A DNA stretch of 64,000 nucleotides from Rhizobium sp. AC27/96 (GTDB lineage: Bacteria; Pseudomonadota; Alphaproteobacteria; Rhizobiales; Rhizobiaceae). Below, one piece after another: positions 1-8,265 of this stretch. Numbering within the stretch: position 1 is the stretch's first letter; every line of letters begins with the position of its first letter. The stretch is from assembly GCF_001692325.1 (NCBI RefSeq), contig NZ_LXKN01000070.1:62001-126000 (forward strand), in the 5' to 3' direction. The notes beneath the pieces are model-generated. The model had not been told where the DNA came from and ran no database searches. It was given only the letters and a program-made list of their open reading frames with translations. The translations under genes were made by a program, and so were the position numbers.

Positions 1-465
1 GGCATGACGGCGAACCTTACGTTGCAGTCGCTCGATCGGCACGGCAGGTTCGGTTATCTCAGCGCCGCAAGTGAAGCCGATGCCTTGGCGCGAGCACGCC
101 GCCGTTTCGATATCCGCGTTCGCGACGGAAACATCGTTGCCGGCCGAATGTCCGGCGGCAACCAGCAGAAGCTGCTGCTGGCAAAGGTCATGGAGACCGA
201 GCCACAGATCATCATCATCGACGAGCCGACCCGCGGCATCGATGTCGGCACGAAGCAGCAGATCTATCATTTCATCTCGGCGCTGGCGCGTGACGGGCAT
301 TCGATCATTGTCGTTTCTTCGGAGATGCCTGAGGTCATCGGGCTGTGCACGCGGGTGGCCGTGATGCGCGAAGGCCGGATCGTCGGCATGCTCGAAGGCG
401 ACGAAATCTCCGAACAGGAGATCATGCGTTATGCGGCGGGCCTGAAGAAAAAGACGGCTGCCTGA
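1..465 (+). CDS. Sugar ABC transporter ATP-binding protein, C-terminal part (partial)
   Basis: Energises import of a sugar through a ribose/xylose-type ABC transporter in the inner membrane. The frame is open at the left edge, so only the last ~154 residues are present. They hold the signature motif SGGNQQK, a Walker B strand IIIIDEPTRGIDVG, the switch region IIVVSSEMPEVIGLC and the usual tail. SGGNQQK with TRGIDVG is characteristic of the second nucleotide-binding domain of the tandem-domain RbsA/XylG/MglA family. The permease and binding protein follow in the same direction, so this is a three-gene transporter operon. The substrate cannot be read from this fragment. Confidence 0.93.
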   Translation, partial: GMTANLTLQSLDRHGRFGYLSAASEADALARARRRFDIRVRDGNIVAGRMSGGNQQKLLLAKVMETEPQIIIIDEPTRGIDVGTKQQIYHFISALARDGHSIIVVSSEMPEVIGLCTRVAVMREGRIVGMLEGDEISEQEIMRYAAGLKKKTAA

Positions 466-527
466 ACGGGCGGCGAAGGCATAAGTGAATTCCCAAGCAA
501 TAATGGGGCGGGAGGTTGGTTTTGGAT

Positions 528-1541
528 ATGAGCGTGGGCGAGGATAGCAGCGAGAAGACAGTCAGACGGGGCCGATCCTGGCGGGATGTGGATCTGCGGG
601 CCGTGGCGCCGTTTGCGGCGCTGGTGCTGCTTCTGATCGTCGGCGCGTTGGTCAATCCGAATTTCATCGGCATGACCAATCTTACCAATGTCGCGACGAG
701 ATGCGCCTTCATCGCGATTATCGCGGTGGGAGCAACCTTCGTCATCTCGGCGGGCGATCTCGATTTGTCCGTGGGTGCAATGGTCGCCTTCGTCGCGAGC
801 CTGATGATCCTGTTCATGAACTCGGGCGTCATCGCCGATCCGAGCCTGATGCTGGCGGCTGCGGTATTGTTCTCGGTTGTCGCGGGTGTCCTGTGCGGTC
901 TGGCCAATGGCCTGATCACGACCATGGGCAAGATCGAACCTTTCATCGCGACGCTGGGCACGATGGGCGTCTACCGCGGCTTGACGACCTGGCTGTCGCA
1001 GGGCGGCGCGATCACCTTGCGACCGGCGGATGTACAAGCGCTCTACAAGCCCGTCTATTATGGCTCCGTGCTGGGTGTGCCGGTTCCGATCGTGGTCATC
1101 CTTGTCGTCACCTGTATCGCGGCCTTCATCCTTTATCGCACGCGCTACGGCCGGCATGTCATCGCCGTCGGCTCCAATCGTGATGTTGCGCGCTATTCCG
1201 GCGTGGCGGTCAATCGCGTCCGCACCGTCGCCTTTGTCATCCAGGGCCTGTGTGTGGCGATTGCCGTGCTTCTCTATGTGCCGCGGCTCGGGTCGACGTC
1301 GGCAACGACGGGCATTCTCTGGGAGCTGCAAGCGATTACCGCCGTGGTCGTCGGCGGAACGGCGCTGAAGGGCGGCGCGGGCAGGGTATGGGGCACGATC
1401 TGCGGCGCCTTCATCCTCGAGCTCGTCGGCAACATCATGCTGCTTTCCAATTTCATCAGCGAGTATCTGCTGAGTGCCATCCAGGGCGCGATCATCATCA
1501 TCGCCATGCTGGTCCAGCGCTCGCTTGCACGCAAATCATGA
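528..1541 (+). CDS. Sugar ABC transporter permease (RbsC-like)
   Basis: Forms the membrane channel of the sugar importer encoded by its neighbours. The 337-residue product has about 8-10 hydrophobic segments and the BPD_transp_2 (branched-chain/ribose) permease pattern, including the AVGGNR-like element here AVGSNRDVARYSG and the GGTALKGGAGRVWGT stretch near residues 275-290. Length is normal for RbsC-type permeases. I prefer ATG at 528; GGGAGG at 510-515 is 12 bases upstream, so an in-frame TTG at 522 (6 bases) is an alternative start. It lies between the ATPase and binding-protein genes. Confidence 0.92.
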   Translation: MSVGEDSSEKTVRRGRSWRDVDLRAVAPFAALVLLLIVGALVNPNFIGMTNLTNVATRCAFIAIIAVGATFVISAGDLDLSVGAMVAFVASLMILFMNSGVIADPSLMLAAAVLFSVVAGVLCGLANGLITTMGKIEPFIATLGTMGVYRGLTTWLSQGGAITLRPADVQALYKPVYYGSVLGVPVPIVVILVVTCIAAFILYRTRYGRHVIAVGSNRDVARYSGVAVNRVRTVAFVIQGLCVAIAVLLYVPRLGSTSATTGILWELQAITAVVVGGTALKGGAGRVWGTICGAFILELVGNIMLLSNFISEYLLSAIQGAIIIIAMLVQRSLARKS

Positions 1542-1605
1542 ATAACCGGGTCAGGGGGCGCCCGGTTCTTGTGACAAGGCCCTGTCTCTATCTGGGAGGA
1601 TAAAC

Positions 1606-2553
1606 ATGCGTAAAAGACTATTGGGACTGGCGGTAGTGATGGCGGCTTTGGCCGGCACGGTACATGCCGCAGACAAGAAGGTGACGATCGGCGTCTCCAT
1701 TCCGGCCGCCGACCATGGCTGGACCTCGGGCGTGGTGTTCCATGCCGAGCGTGTCGCCAAGCTGCTGATGGCGGAGCATCCGGGACTGACCGTCATCGTC
1801 AAGACCTCGCCTGATGCCGCCAGCCAGGCAAACGCCGTGCAGGACCTTGAGACCCAGGGCATCGACGCGCTCGTGATCCTGCCGTCTGACCCGGATCCGC
1901 TGGTCAACGCCATCAAGGAAGTCAAGGACAAGGGCAAGTTCGTGACGCTCGTCGACCGTGCGCCGAGCAGCAACGACAATTCCGTTCGCGACCTCTACGT
2001 TGCCGGCAATAATCCGGCGCTCGGCCAGACGGCCGGCGAATATATCAAGAAGAACACGCCGGACGCTCAGGTCGTCATCATTCGCGGCCTGCCAATCCCG
2101 ATCGACCAGCAGCGTCAAGATGGTTTCGACAAGGGTATTGCCGGCTCGAACGTTAAGGTTCTCGACCGCCAGTACGGCAACTGGAACCGCGACGATGCGT
2201 TCAAGGTCATGCAGGACTACCTGACGAAGTTCCCGAAGATCGACGTCGTCTGGTGCCAGGATGATGACATGGCCGTCGGCGTGCTGCAGGCAATCGAGCA
2301 GGCAAAGCGCACCGACATCAAGTATGTCATCGCCGGCGCCGGCTCGAAGGATATGATCAAGAAGGTCATGGACGGCGACAAGCTGATCCCGGTCGACGTG
2401 CTCTATCCGCCGGCGATGGTCGGCACGGCCATGGCGCTGACGGCTGCTAACTTCTACGATCAGGTTCCGGTTCGCGGCAATTACATCCTCGATGCGACCT
2501 TGGTGACCAAGGACAATGCCAAGGACTTCTACTTCGCCGATTCACCGTTCTGA
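1606..2553 (+). CDS. Periplasmic sugar-binding protein of ABC transporter (Peripla_BP_4 family)
   Basis: Captures the sugar in the periplasm and delivers it to the permease. The 315-residue product begins with a clear Sec signal peptide (MRKRLLGL.. to VHA, cleavage near residue 21-22), followed by the VTIGVSIPAADHGWTSG start typical of ribose-binding-like proteins. Later landmarks are IDALVILPSDPDPL, a hinge region near VWCQDDDMAVGVLQAI, and IAGAGSKDMIKKVMDG. GGGAGGA just before the ATG supports the start. A strong terminator follows immediately, marking the end of the transporter operon. The exact substrate is not predictable by eye; the isomerase and dehydrogenase downstream suggest a sugar or polyol. 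Confidence 0.92.
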   Translation: MRKRLLGLAVVMAALAGTVHAADKKVTIGVSIPAADHGWTSGVVFHAERVAKLLMAEHPGLTVIVKTSPDAASQANAVQDLETQGIDALVILPSDPDPLVNAIKEVKDKGKFVTLVDRAPSSNDNSVRDLYVAGNNPALGQTAGEYIKKNTPDAQVVIIRGLPIPIDQQRQDGFDKGIAGSNVKVLDRQYGNWNRDDAFKVMQDYLTKFPKIDVVWCQDDDMAVGVLQAIEQAKRTDIKYVIAGAGSKDMIKKVMDGDKLIPVDVLYPPAMVGTAMALTAANFYDQVPVRGNYILDATLVTKDNAKDFYFADSPF

Positions 2554-2573
2554 TCGGTTGATCTGAACAGATG

Positions 2574-2601
2574 CGCCCGCCGGTTCCGGCGGGCGTTTTT
2601 T
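2574..2601 (+). terminator. Rho-independent terminator after sugar-binding protein gene
   Basis: A perfect 10-bp inverted repeat (CGCCCGCCGG at 2574-2583 with CCGGCGGGCG at 2586-2595) is followed directly by six T residues. It lies about 20 bases after the stop codon of the binding protein gene, so it should end the ABC transporter transcript. Confidence 0.9.
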
Positions 2602-2812
2602 ATGCAGATGCCGTGTCATTTCGCATCGAGTGGAAATTTTTGCGGCACGTACCTCTTGCCGTCGACAGCGTGCCGTGTTTAGGTCACGAGGCATTCGACT
2701 TTCAGCCAAACGACCCTATAGTTTTTCGAGGTTACGGTGTCCCAACCGCCTCACATAAGGGTCCGCGAGGCATCGGAAACGTTTACAGAACGTGATTAGG
2801 GAGGAATTACTG

Positions 2813-3865
2813 ATGAAGACGATCAAGGGCCCCGGCCTGTTTCTCGGCCAGTTCGCAGGCGATGCAGCACCGTTCAACTCGTGGGATTCGATCACGAAAT
2901 GGGCGGCTGATGCCGGCTATGTCGGCGTGCAGGTTCCGACCTGGGCAAGCCAGCTCATCGACCTGAAGAAGGCGGCCAGCTCCAAGGATTATTGCGACGA
3001 GTTTGCCGGCGTTGCCCGCTCGAACGGCGTCGAAGTAACAGAACTTTCGACCCATCTGCAGGGCCAGCTCGTTGCCGTCCATCCGGCCTATGACGAAGCC
3101 TTCGATGGCTTTGCGGCGCCGGAAGTGCGAGGCAATCCGAAGGCGCGGCAGGAATGGGCCGTCGAGCAGGTGAAGATGGCGCTGACGGCGTCGAAGCATC
3201 TCGGCATCAAGGCGCATGCAACCTTCTCCGGCGCGCTTGCCTGGCCCTTCATCTATCCGTGGCCGCAGCGCCCGGCCGGTCTGGTCGAGACCGCCTTCGA
3301 CGAGCTTGCCCGCCGCTGGACGCCGATCCTCAACCATGCCGATGAAAACGGCGTCGACGTCTGCTACGAAATCCATCCCGGCGAAGACCTGCATGACGGC
3401 ATCACCTTCGAGATGTTCCTCGAGCGCGTGAAAAACCATCCGCGCGCCAACATGCTCTATGACCCCTCGCACTATGTCCTGCAGTGCCTCGACTATCTCG
3501 ACAACATCGACATCTACAAGGACCGGATCAAGATGTTCCACGTCAAGGACGCGGAATTCAACCCGACCGGCCGGCAGGGCGTCTATGGCGGCTATCAGGG
3601 CTGGGTCGAGCGCGCTGGCCGCTTCCGTTCGCTCGGCGACGGTCAGGTCGATTTCGGCGCTGTCTTCTCGAAGATGACCGCGAACAATTTCGACGGTTGG
3701 GCCGTGGTCGAATGGGAATGCGCGCTGAAGCATCCCGAAGACGGCGCGCGTGAAGGCGCCGAGTTCGTCAAGGCGCATATCATCCGTGTAACGGAAAAAG
3801 CCTTCGACGATTTCGCCGGCAGCGGCACGGACCAGGCGGCCAACCGGCGCATGCTGGGGATCTGA
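2813..3865 (+). CDS. Sugar phosphate isomerase/epimerase (AP-endonuclease-2-like TIM barrel)
   Basis: Likely isomerises or epimerises a sugar or keto-polyol in the cytoplasm. The 350-residue sequence has the xylose-isomerase-like TIM-barrel pattern: GYVGVQVPTWA near residue 40, VCYEIHPGEDLHDG with a metal-ligand Glu/His pair near residue 185-195, MLYDPSHYVLQ, IKMFHVKDAEF and a late VVEWECALK glutamate. Start at ATG 2813 is set by AGGGAGGA ten bases upstream. A dehydrogenase of the Gfo/Idh/MocA family follows about 290 bases later in the same direction, a common pairing in rhizobial sugar and inositol-type catabolic loci. The substrate is unknown. Confidence 0.88.
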   Translation: MKTIKGPGLFLGQFAGDAAPFNSWDSITKWAADAGYVGVQVPTWASQLIDLKKAASSKDYCDEFAGVARSNGVEVTELSTHLQGQLVAVHPAYDEAFDGFAAPEVRGNPKARQEWAVEQVKMALTASKHLGIKAHATFSGALAWPFIYPWPQRPAGLVETAFDELARRWTPILNHADENGVDVCYEIHPGEDLHDGITFEMFLERVKNHPRANMLYDPSHYVLQCLDYLDNIDIYKDRIKMFHVKDAEFNPTGRQGVYGGYQGWVERAGRFRSLGDGQVDFGAVFSKMTANNFDGWAVVEWECALKHPEDGAREGAEFVKAHIIRVTEKAFDDFAGSGTDQAANRRMLGI

Positions 3866-4130
3866 TCAAACCCCTTCGCCCCGCGAGTGCGGGGAGAAGG
3901 TAGAGGCCACCCTCGTCCTTCGAGGCTTCACTCCCTCGCAGAGCTCAAGAGGCTCCGCACCTCAGGATGAGGGCGGAGCGGGCTTTTGCGAAACTCCACA
4001 AAGGCCATCTTCGGCATTGGTAGGTGAAGGGTAGTGGTGTTGGCGCAGAAGATCAGCCTCACCCTGAGGTGGCCCGCAGGGCCCTCGAAGGGCGAGGCGG
4101 GTGGCTTGAAACGGCAAGCACCAGGAATTT
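3866..4130. repeat. Rhizobial intergenic palindromic repeat cluster
   Basis: The ~290-base gap between the isomerase and the dehydrogenase has no convincing gene. It holds several inverted repeats: CCCCGCGAGTGCGGGG with the GGAGAAGG tail (3880-3902), a CCTCGTCCTTCGAGG element at about 3911 with its counterpart CCTCAGGATGAGG near 3961, and CCTCACCCTGAGG with CCCTCGAAGGGCGAGG at 4059-4100. The same GGGGAGAAGG-type units recur at 7445-7570 and 50308-50480, so this is a dispersed family. It may fold in mRNA and attenuate read-through. Confidence 0.7.
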
Positions 4131-4158
4131 GAATTTTAATTTATTCAGGAGGACCCTT

Positions 4159-5346
4159 ATGGCAATCGAAGGATCATCGGAACAGACGCGGGAGCCGCGC
4201 ATTCGGCTTGGCATGGTGGGTGGCGGCGCTGGCGCTTTTATCGGCGCTGTGCATCGCATCGCCGCGCGCATTGACGACCAGTTCGATCTCGTCGCCGGCG
4301 CGCTTTCTTCCTCGCCGGAGCGGGCCATCGCTTCGGGGCGCGATCTCGGCCTCGACCCCACGCGCACCTATTCCAGCTACCGCGACATGGCGATCCGCGA
4401 AGCCAAGCTGAAAAACGGCATCGAGGCGGTTTCGATCGTGACGCCGAACCATGTGCACTACGACGCCGCCAAGGAATTCCTGAGGCGCGGCATCCACGTC
4501 ATCTGCGACAAGCCGCTGACCTCCAATCTTGCCGATGCCAAGAAGCTGAAGAAGGTGGCCGACGAGAGCGGCGCGCTCTTCATCCTCACGCACAATTACA
4601 CCGGCTATCCGATGATCCGCCAGGCGCGGGAAATGATCGCCAACGGCGAGCTCGGCGATATCCGCATCGTGCAGGCGGAATATCCGCAGGACTGGTTGAC
4701 GGAGAATATCGAACAGTCCGGCCAGAAGCAGGCGGCTTGGCGTACCGACCCGTCACAATCTGGTGCTGGCGGCTCCACAGGCGATATCGGCACGCATGCC
4801 TATAATCTCGCCTCCTTCGTCACCGGCCTGGAACTCGACAGCCTTGCTGCCGACCTCGACAGCTTCGTTGAGGGACGTCGCCTCGACGACAACGCCCATG
4901 TGATGCTGCGCTTCAAGGCCAGGGGTTCGGAAAAGCCGGCCAAGGGCATGCTCTGGTGCAGCCAGGTGGCGCCGGGCCACGAGAACGGCCTGAAGCTCCG
5001 GGTCTATGGCACCAAGGGCGGCATCGAATGGACGCAGGCGGATCCGAACTATCTCTGGTACACGCCATTCGGCGAGCAGAAGCGGTTGATTACCCGCAAT
5101 GGCGCCGGCTCAGGCGCTGCAGCGGCCCGCGTCTCGCGTATCCCGTCGGGCCATCCGGAAGGTTATCTGGAAGCCTTTGCCACGATCTATACCGAGGCTG
5201 CGCGTGCCATCAATGCGGCCAAGAAGGGCGTTGCGGTCGATCCGGCCGTGATCTACCCGACGGTCGATGACGGCGTGAAGGGTGTTGCCTTTGTCGACGC
5301 TTGCGTTGCTTCCTCGAAGCGCAACGGCGCCTGGATTAAGCTGTAA
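4159..5346 (+). CDS. Gfo/Idh/MocA family NAD(P)-dependent oxidoreductase
   Basis: Probably oxidises a sugar, polyol or inositol derivative using NAD(P). The 395-residue protein starts with a Rossmann fold (RLGMVGGGAGAFIGAVHR, residues ~16-33), then VSIVTPNHVHYDAA and the family signature CDKPLTSNLADAK with the catalytic-loop Lys-Pro. The C-terminal GFO_IDH_MocA domain includes GSTGDIGTHAYNLASFVTG. AGGAGG six bases before ATG 4159 decides the start; the longer frame would run into the upstream repeat. It is presumably co-regulated with the isomerase upstream. Confidence 0.92.
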   Translation: MAIEGSSEQTREPRIRLGMVGGGAGAFIGAVHRIAARIDDQFDLVAGALSSSPERAIASGRDLGLDPTRTYSSYRDMAIREAKLKNGIEAVSIVTPNHVHYDAAKEFLRRGIHVICDKPLTSNLADAKKLKKVADESGALFILTHNYTGYPMIRQAREMIANGELGDIRIVQAEYPQDWLTENIEQSGQKQAAWRTDPSQSGAGGSTGDIGTHAYNLASFVTGLELDSLAADLDSFVEGRRLDDNAHVMLRFKARGSEKPAKGMLWCSQVAPGHENGLKLRVYGTKGGIEWTQADPNYLWYTPFGEQKRLITRNGAGSGAAAARVSRIPSGHPEGYLEAFATIYTEAARAINAAKKGVAVDPAVIYPTVDDGVKGVAFVDACVASSKRNGAWIKL

Positions 5347-5360
5347 GGTTCGAACCTTTG

Positions 5361-5386
5361 TTCGAGGCGGCGAAGGCCGCCTCGAA
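5361..5386. terminator. Bidirectional hairpin between convergent genes
   Basis: A perfect 11-bp stem (TTCGAGGCGGC at 5361-5371 with GCCGCCTCGAA at 5376-5386, loop GAAG) sits between the stop codons of the dehydrogenase (plus) and the DoxX gene (minus). There is no long T run, so termination on either strand is likely but not certain. Confidence 0.6.
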
Positions 5387-5406
5387 TTCGCTGGGGTTGC
5401 TGCCGG

Positions 5407-5811
5407 TCAGGCGGCATGTCCCTGTTTGCGCTTCGTTAGCGCGTCGATACCAAGCGGGCCGCTGCCGGCTGCAACGAGAAACAGGAAAATGAAGCAGAAG
5501 AGGATGGCCGAGACACCGCCGTTCTGTGCGGGATAGAAGCTCTGCGGCGCGTGGCGCAGGAAATAGGCGAAAGCCATCAGGCCTGACAGGACGAAGGACG
5601 CGACCCGCGTCTGGAAGCCGATCAGGACGAGGAAGCCGAGAGTGAGCTCGAGCAGGCCGGCGATCCACGAGAGCGATCCGACGGCCGGAACAGTCTCGGC
5701 GGCCGGGAAATGCAGCACCTTTTGCGTTCCATAGCTGAACAGCACCAGCGAGGCGACGATGCGCAGGAGGCTCAGCAGATAGGGGTGGAGAGAGTGGAGC
5801 GCAGGGAGCAT
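5407..5811 (-). CDS. DoxX family membrane protein
   Basis: A small inner-membrane protein of 134 residues with four hydrophobic helices, matching the DoxX/SURF4-like family. Visible family features are LLRIVASLVLFSYGTQKVLHF in the first helix and the GLLELTLGFLVLIGFQTRVASF stretch around the second and third. Members are linked to thiol or redox stress, but no reaction is established for this type. I start it at the ATG at 5811, which has GAAAGGA upstream; a longer in-frame extension to 5889 lacks support. It is transcribed alone, convergent with the dehydrogenase. Confidence 0.82.
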   Translation of the reverse strand: MLPALHSLHPYLLSLLRIVASLVLFSYGTQKVLHFPAAETVPAVGSLSWIAGLLELTLGFLVLIGFQTRVASFVLSGLMAFAYFLRHAPQSFYPAQNGGVSAILFCFIFLFLVAAGSGPLGIDALTKRKQGHAA

Positions 5812-6070
5812 TTGTATCCTTTCGTTGTCAAGTTTGAATGCTACCCTCAATTGATCCGCATTAAAAAGACAAGTCACGACTGTTGACATTGATGTTATCG
5901 AACTGCCGGAGAAGTTCTGGCGATTGCCTGCGGAATTCTCCGCGAAACCGGTAGCCGGCTCGGTTTTTCAGTGACTGCAACGTTGCAGCTCTGTCATATC
6001 GGCACTGTACTTTGTCACGCGGCTTGGCTAAACCGCTGCCAACGAAGCCATAACAAACGGGATTTTCATC

Positions 6071-7444
6071 ATGATCGATCCGAAGCTTCTTGCTGATCGC
6101 TTCCCCGGCGATTTCACCTTCGGCGTTGCCACCGCCGCCTTCCAGATCGAAGGCGCCACCAAGGCGGACGGCCGCAAGCCCTCGATATGGGATGCCTTCG
6201 CCAACATGCCCGGCCGCGTCTTTCAGCGCCAGAATGGCGATGTTGCCTGCGATCATTATAACCGGCTGGAGCAGGATCTCGATCTGATCAAGGAGATGGG
6301 CGTCGAAGCCTATCGCTTCTCGATCGCCTGGCCGCGCATCATTCCCGATGGTACCGGCCCTGTGAACGAGGCTGGCCTCGATTTCTACGATCGTCTTGTC
6401 GACGGCTGCAAGGCGCGGGGGATCAAGACCTTCGCGACGCTCTATCACTGGGATCTGCCGCTGACGCTTGCCGGCGACGGTGGCTGGACGGCGCGCTCGA
6501 CGGCGCATGCCTTCCAGCGCTACGCCAAGACCGTGATGTCGCGCCTCGGCGATCGCCTCGATTCCGTTGCCACCTTCAACGAGCCCTGGTGCATCGTCTG
6601 GCTGAGTCATCTCTACGGCGTCCATGCGCCGGGCGAACGCAACATGCAGGCGGCGCTCTACGCCATGCACTACATGAACCTTGCCCATGGTCTCGGCGTC
6701 GAGGCGATCCGTTCCGTGGCGCCGAAGGTGCCTGTCGGCATCGTGCTCAACGCCTCCTCCATCCTGCCGGGCTCGGATCGCCCCGAAGATCTGGCGGCTG
6801 TCGAGCGCGCTCACCAGTTCCACAACGGCGCTTTCTTCGACCCTATCTTCAAGGGCGAATATCCGAAGGAATTCGTCGAGGCGCTTGGCGACCGCATGCC
6901 CGTCATCGAGGATGGCGATCTCAAGACCATCAACCAGAAGCTCGATTGGTGGGGCCTGAACTATTACAAGCCGGATCGCGTCTTCGATGATGCGACGAAG
7001 AGCGGCGATTTCCCCTGGACGAAGGAAGCGCCGCCTGCCAGCGACGTGAAGACCGATATCGGCTGGGAAATTTATGCGCCGGGGCTGAAGCATGTCGTTG
7101 AGGATCTCAACAAGCGCTACGAGCTGCCGGAGTGCTACATCACCGAGAACGGCGCCTGCTACAATATGGGCATCGTCAATGGCGAGATCGACGACCAGCC
7201 GCGCCTCGATTACTACATCGAGCACCTCGGCATCGTCGCCGACCTGATCAAGGACGGATATCCGATGCGCGGCTATTTCGCCTGGAGCCTCATGGATAAT
7301 TTCGAATGGGCCGAAGGATACCGCATGCGCTTCGGTCTTGTGCATGTCGACTATGAGACGCAGGTTCGCACGGTGAAGAAGAGCGGCAAATGGTACCGTG
7401 AGCTTGCTGCCCAGTTCCCGAAGGGCAACCATAAGGCGGTTTGA
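6071..7444 (+). CDS. Beta-glucosidase, glycoside hydrolase family 1
   Basis: Hydrolyses beta-linked glucosides such as cellobiose or plant aryl-glucosides in the cytoplasm. The 457-residue length and sequence fit GH1 well: N-terminal signature FTFGVATAAFQIEGA, acid/base glutamate at about residue 171 in TFNEPW, and nucleophile glutamate at about residue 359 in YITENGA, then WSLMDNFEWAEGY near the C terminus. No signal peptide is seen, so the substrate must be imported. It is a single gene with its own upstream region after the divergent DoxX gene; the Shine-Dalgarno is weak. Confidence 0.95.
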   Translation: MIDPKLLADRFPGDFTFGVATAAFQIEGATKADGRKPSIWDAFANMPGRVFQRQNGDVACDHYNRLEQDLDLIKEMGVEAYRFSIAWPRIIPDGTGPVNEAGLDFYDRLVDGCKARGIKTFATLYHWDLPLTLAGDGGWTARSTAHAFQRYAKTVMSRLGDRLDSVATFNEPWCIVWLSHLYGVHAPGERNMQAALYAMHYMNLAHGLGVEAIRSVAPKVPVGIVLNASSILPGSDRPEDLAAVERAHQFHNGAFFDPIFKGEYPKEFVEALGDRMPVIEDGDLKTINQKLDWWGLNYYKPDRVFDDATKSGDFPWTKEAPPASDVKTDIGWEIYAPGLKHVVEDLNKRYELPECYITENGACYNMGIVNGEIDDQPRLDYYIEHLGIVADLIKDGYPMRGYFAWSLMDNFEWAEGYRMRFGLVHVDYETQVRTVKKSGKWYRELAAQFPKGNHKAV

Positions 7445-7570
7445 TGTGGCTCTGCCTCCTCGAGGGGGAGGTCGCGCGGAACGCGCGGGTGGGGAAAATC
7501 TTCGGCGTCCGTAATGGTCACCCCACCCCGGACCTTTGGTCCGACCCTCCTCCTCAAGGGGAGGGTAGCT
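7445..7570. repeat. Rhizobial intergenic repeat
   Basis: The gap after the beta-glucosidase gene holds an inverted pair: CTCCTCGAGGGGGAGG-type sequence at about 7450-7470 with a GCGCGGAACGCGCGG stem, and CCTCCTCCTCAAGGGGAGGG at about 7547-7567, separated by ACCCCACCCCGGACC. This is the same GC-rich dispersed style as at 3866-4130 and 50308-50480. It may act as a weak terminator. Confidence 0.6.
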
Positions 7571-7606
7571 ATCGCCCGAATCGATGGTGGCTGTTAGGCT
7601 TCTTGT

Positions 7607-8155
7607 ATGATTTCGCGCCAGCTTTTCCTCTATGCATTGTGCGGCAGCCAGCGGCAGGCTTCGACCAGCCGCCGGCTGCTGGAAGCCTTGCGGCGGGCAT
7701 GCCCGGAGGGCATCACCATCGAGATCTGCGATCTGATCGGCGACCTGCCGATCTTCAATCCGGATGACGAGGGCGAGAGGACGCCGGCCATTGTCGAGCA
7801 GTTTGCAGCGCAACTCCAGCGTGCCGATGGTTTGATCGTCTCCTGCCCTGAATATGCGCATGGCATACCGGGTGGCTTCAAGAATGCGCTGGACTGGCTG
7901 GTGTCGCGCGACGAGGTGCCGTTCAAGCCGCTGATGTTCGCGCATGCCTCGCATCGTGGCGACCTTGTGCTGGAGCAGCTCACCGAGGTGCTGCAGACCA
8001 TGTCGCTGCGCGTCGTGGAGCCGGCGTTTTTGCGTGTCCCGATTGCTGGCAAGAGCGATGAGGCGCAGGCGGCAATTCTCTTGGATGCAAGCGAAAGTGG
8101 GGCGTTGCAGGCCAGTCTCGGACGTTTCGCAGAGGCGATTCGCGCGGAGCCGTAA
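7607..8155 (+). CDS. NADPH-dependent FMN reductase family protein
   Basis: A flavodoxin-like reductase of 182 residues, probably using FMN and NAD(P)H to reduce quinones, azo dyes or metals. The N-terminal LFLYALCGSQRQASTSRRLLEAL matches the phosphate-binding GS-(L/R)-R-x-x-S-x-(T/S) loop, and LIVSCPEYAHGIPGGFKNALDWL (residues ~77-98) is the diagnostic SPEYxxGIPGxxKNALDW flavin loop of the YieF/ArsH-like family. It stands alone between two repeat or regulatory gaps. The physiological substrate is unknown. Confidence 0.88.
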   Translation: MISRQLFLYALCGSQRQASTSRRLLEALRRACPEGITIEICDLIGDLPIFNPDDEGERTPAIVEQFAAQLQRADGLIVSCPEYAHGIPGGFKNALDWLVSRDEVPFKPLMFAHASHRGDLVLEQLTEVLQTMSLRVVEPAFLRVPIAGKSDEAQAAILLDASESGALQASLGRFAEAIRAEP

Positions 8156-8265
8156 ATTTTGCCGGGGGCGGCAAATATACAACTCTTTCCTGTAGGAATC
8201 TCCAACTCGCCTTAACCGTTTATTGAAGTCCTGACGGCAGACTTCGACGCCAAGGAGAAAAGGCG

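Noticed and set aside
2571..2795. 74-codon open frame before the isomerase
   Set aside because: It begins inside a strong terminator and has no family resemblance.
5861..8182. 773-codon open frame on the minus strand
   Set aside because: It is opposite the beta-glucosidase and FMN reductase genes, has no recognisable domain and no Shine-Dalgarno; it is a GC-bias shadow.
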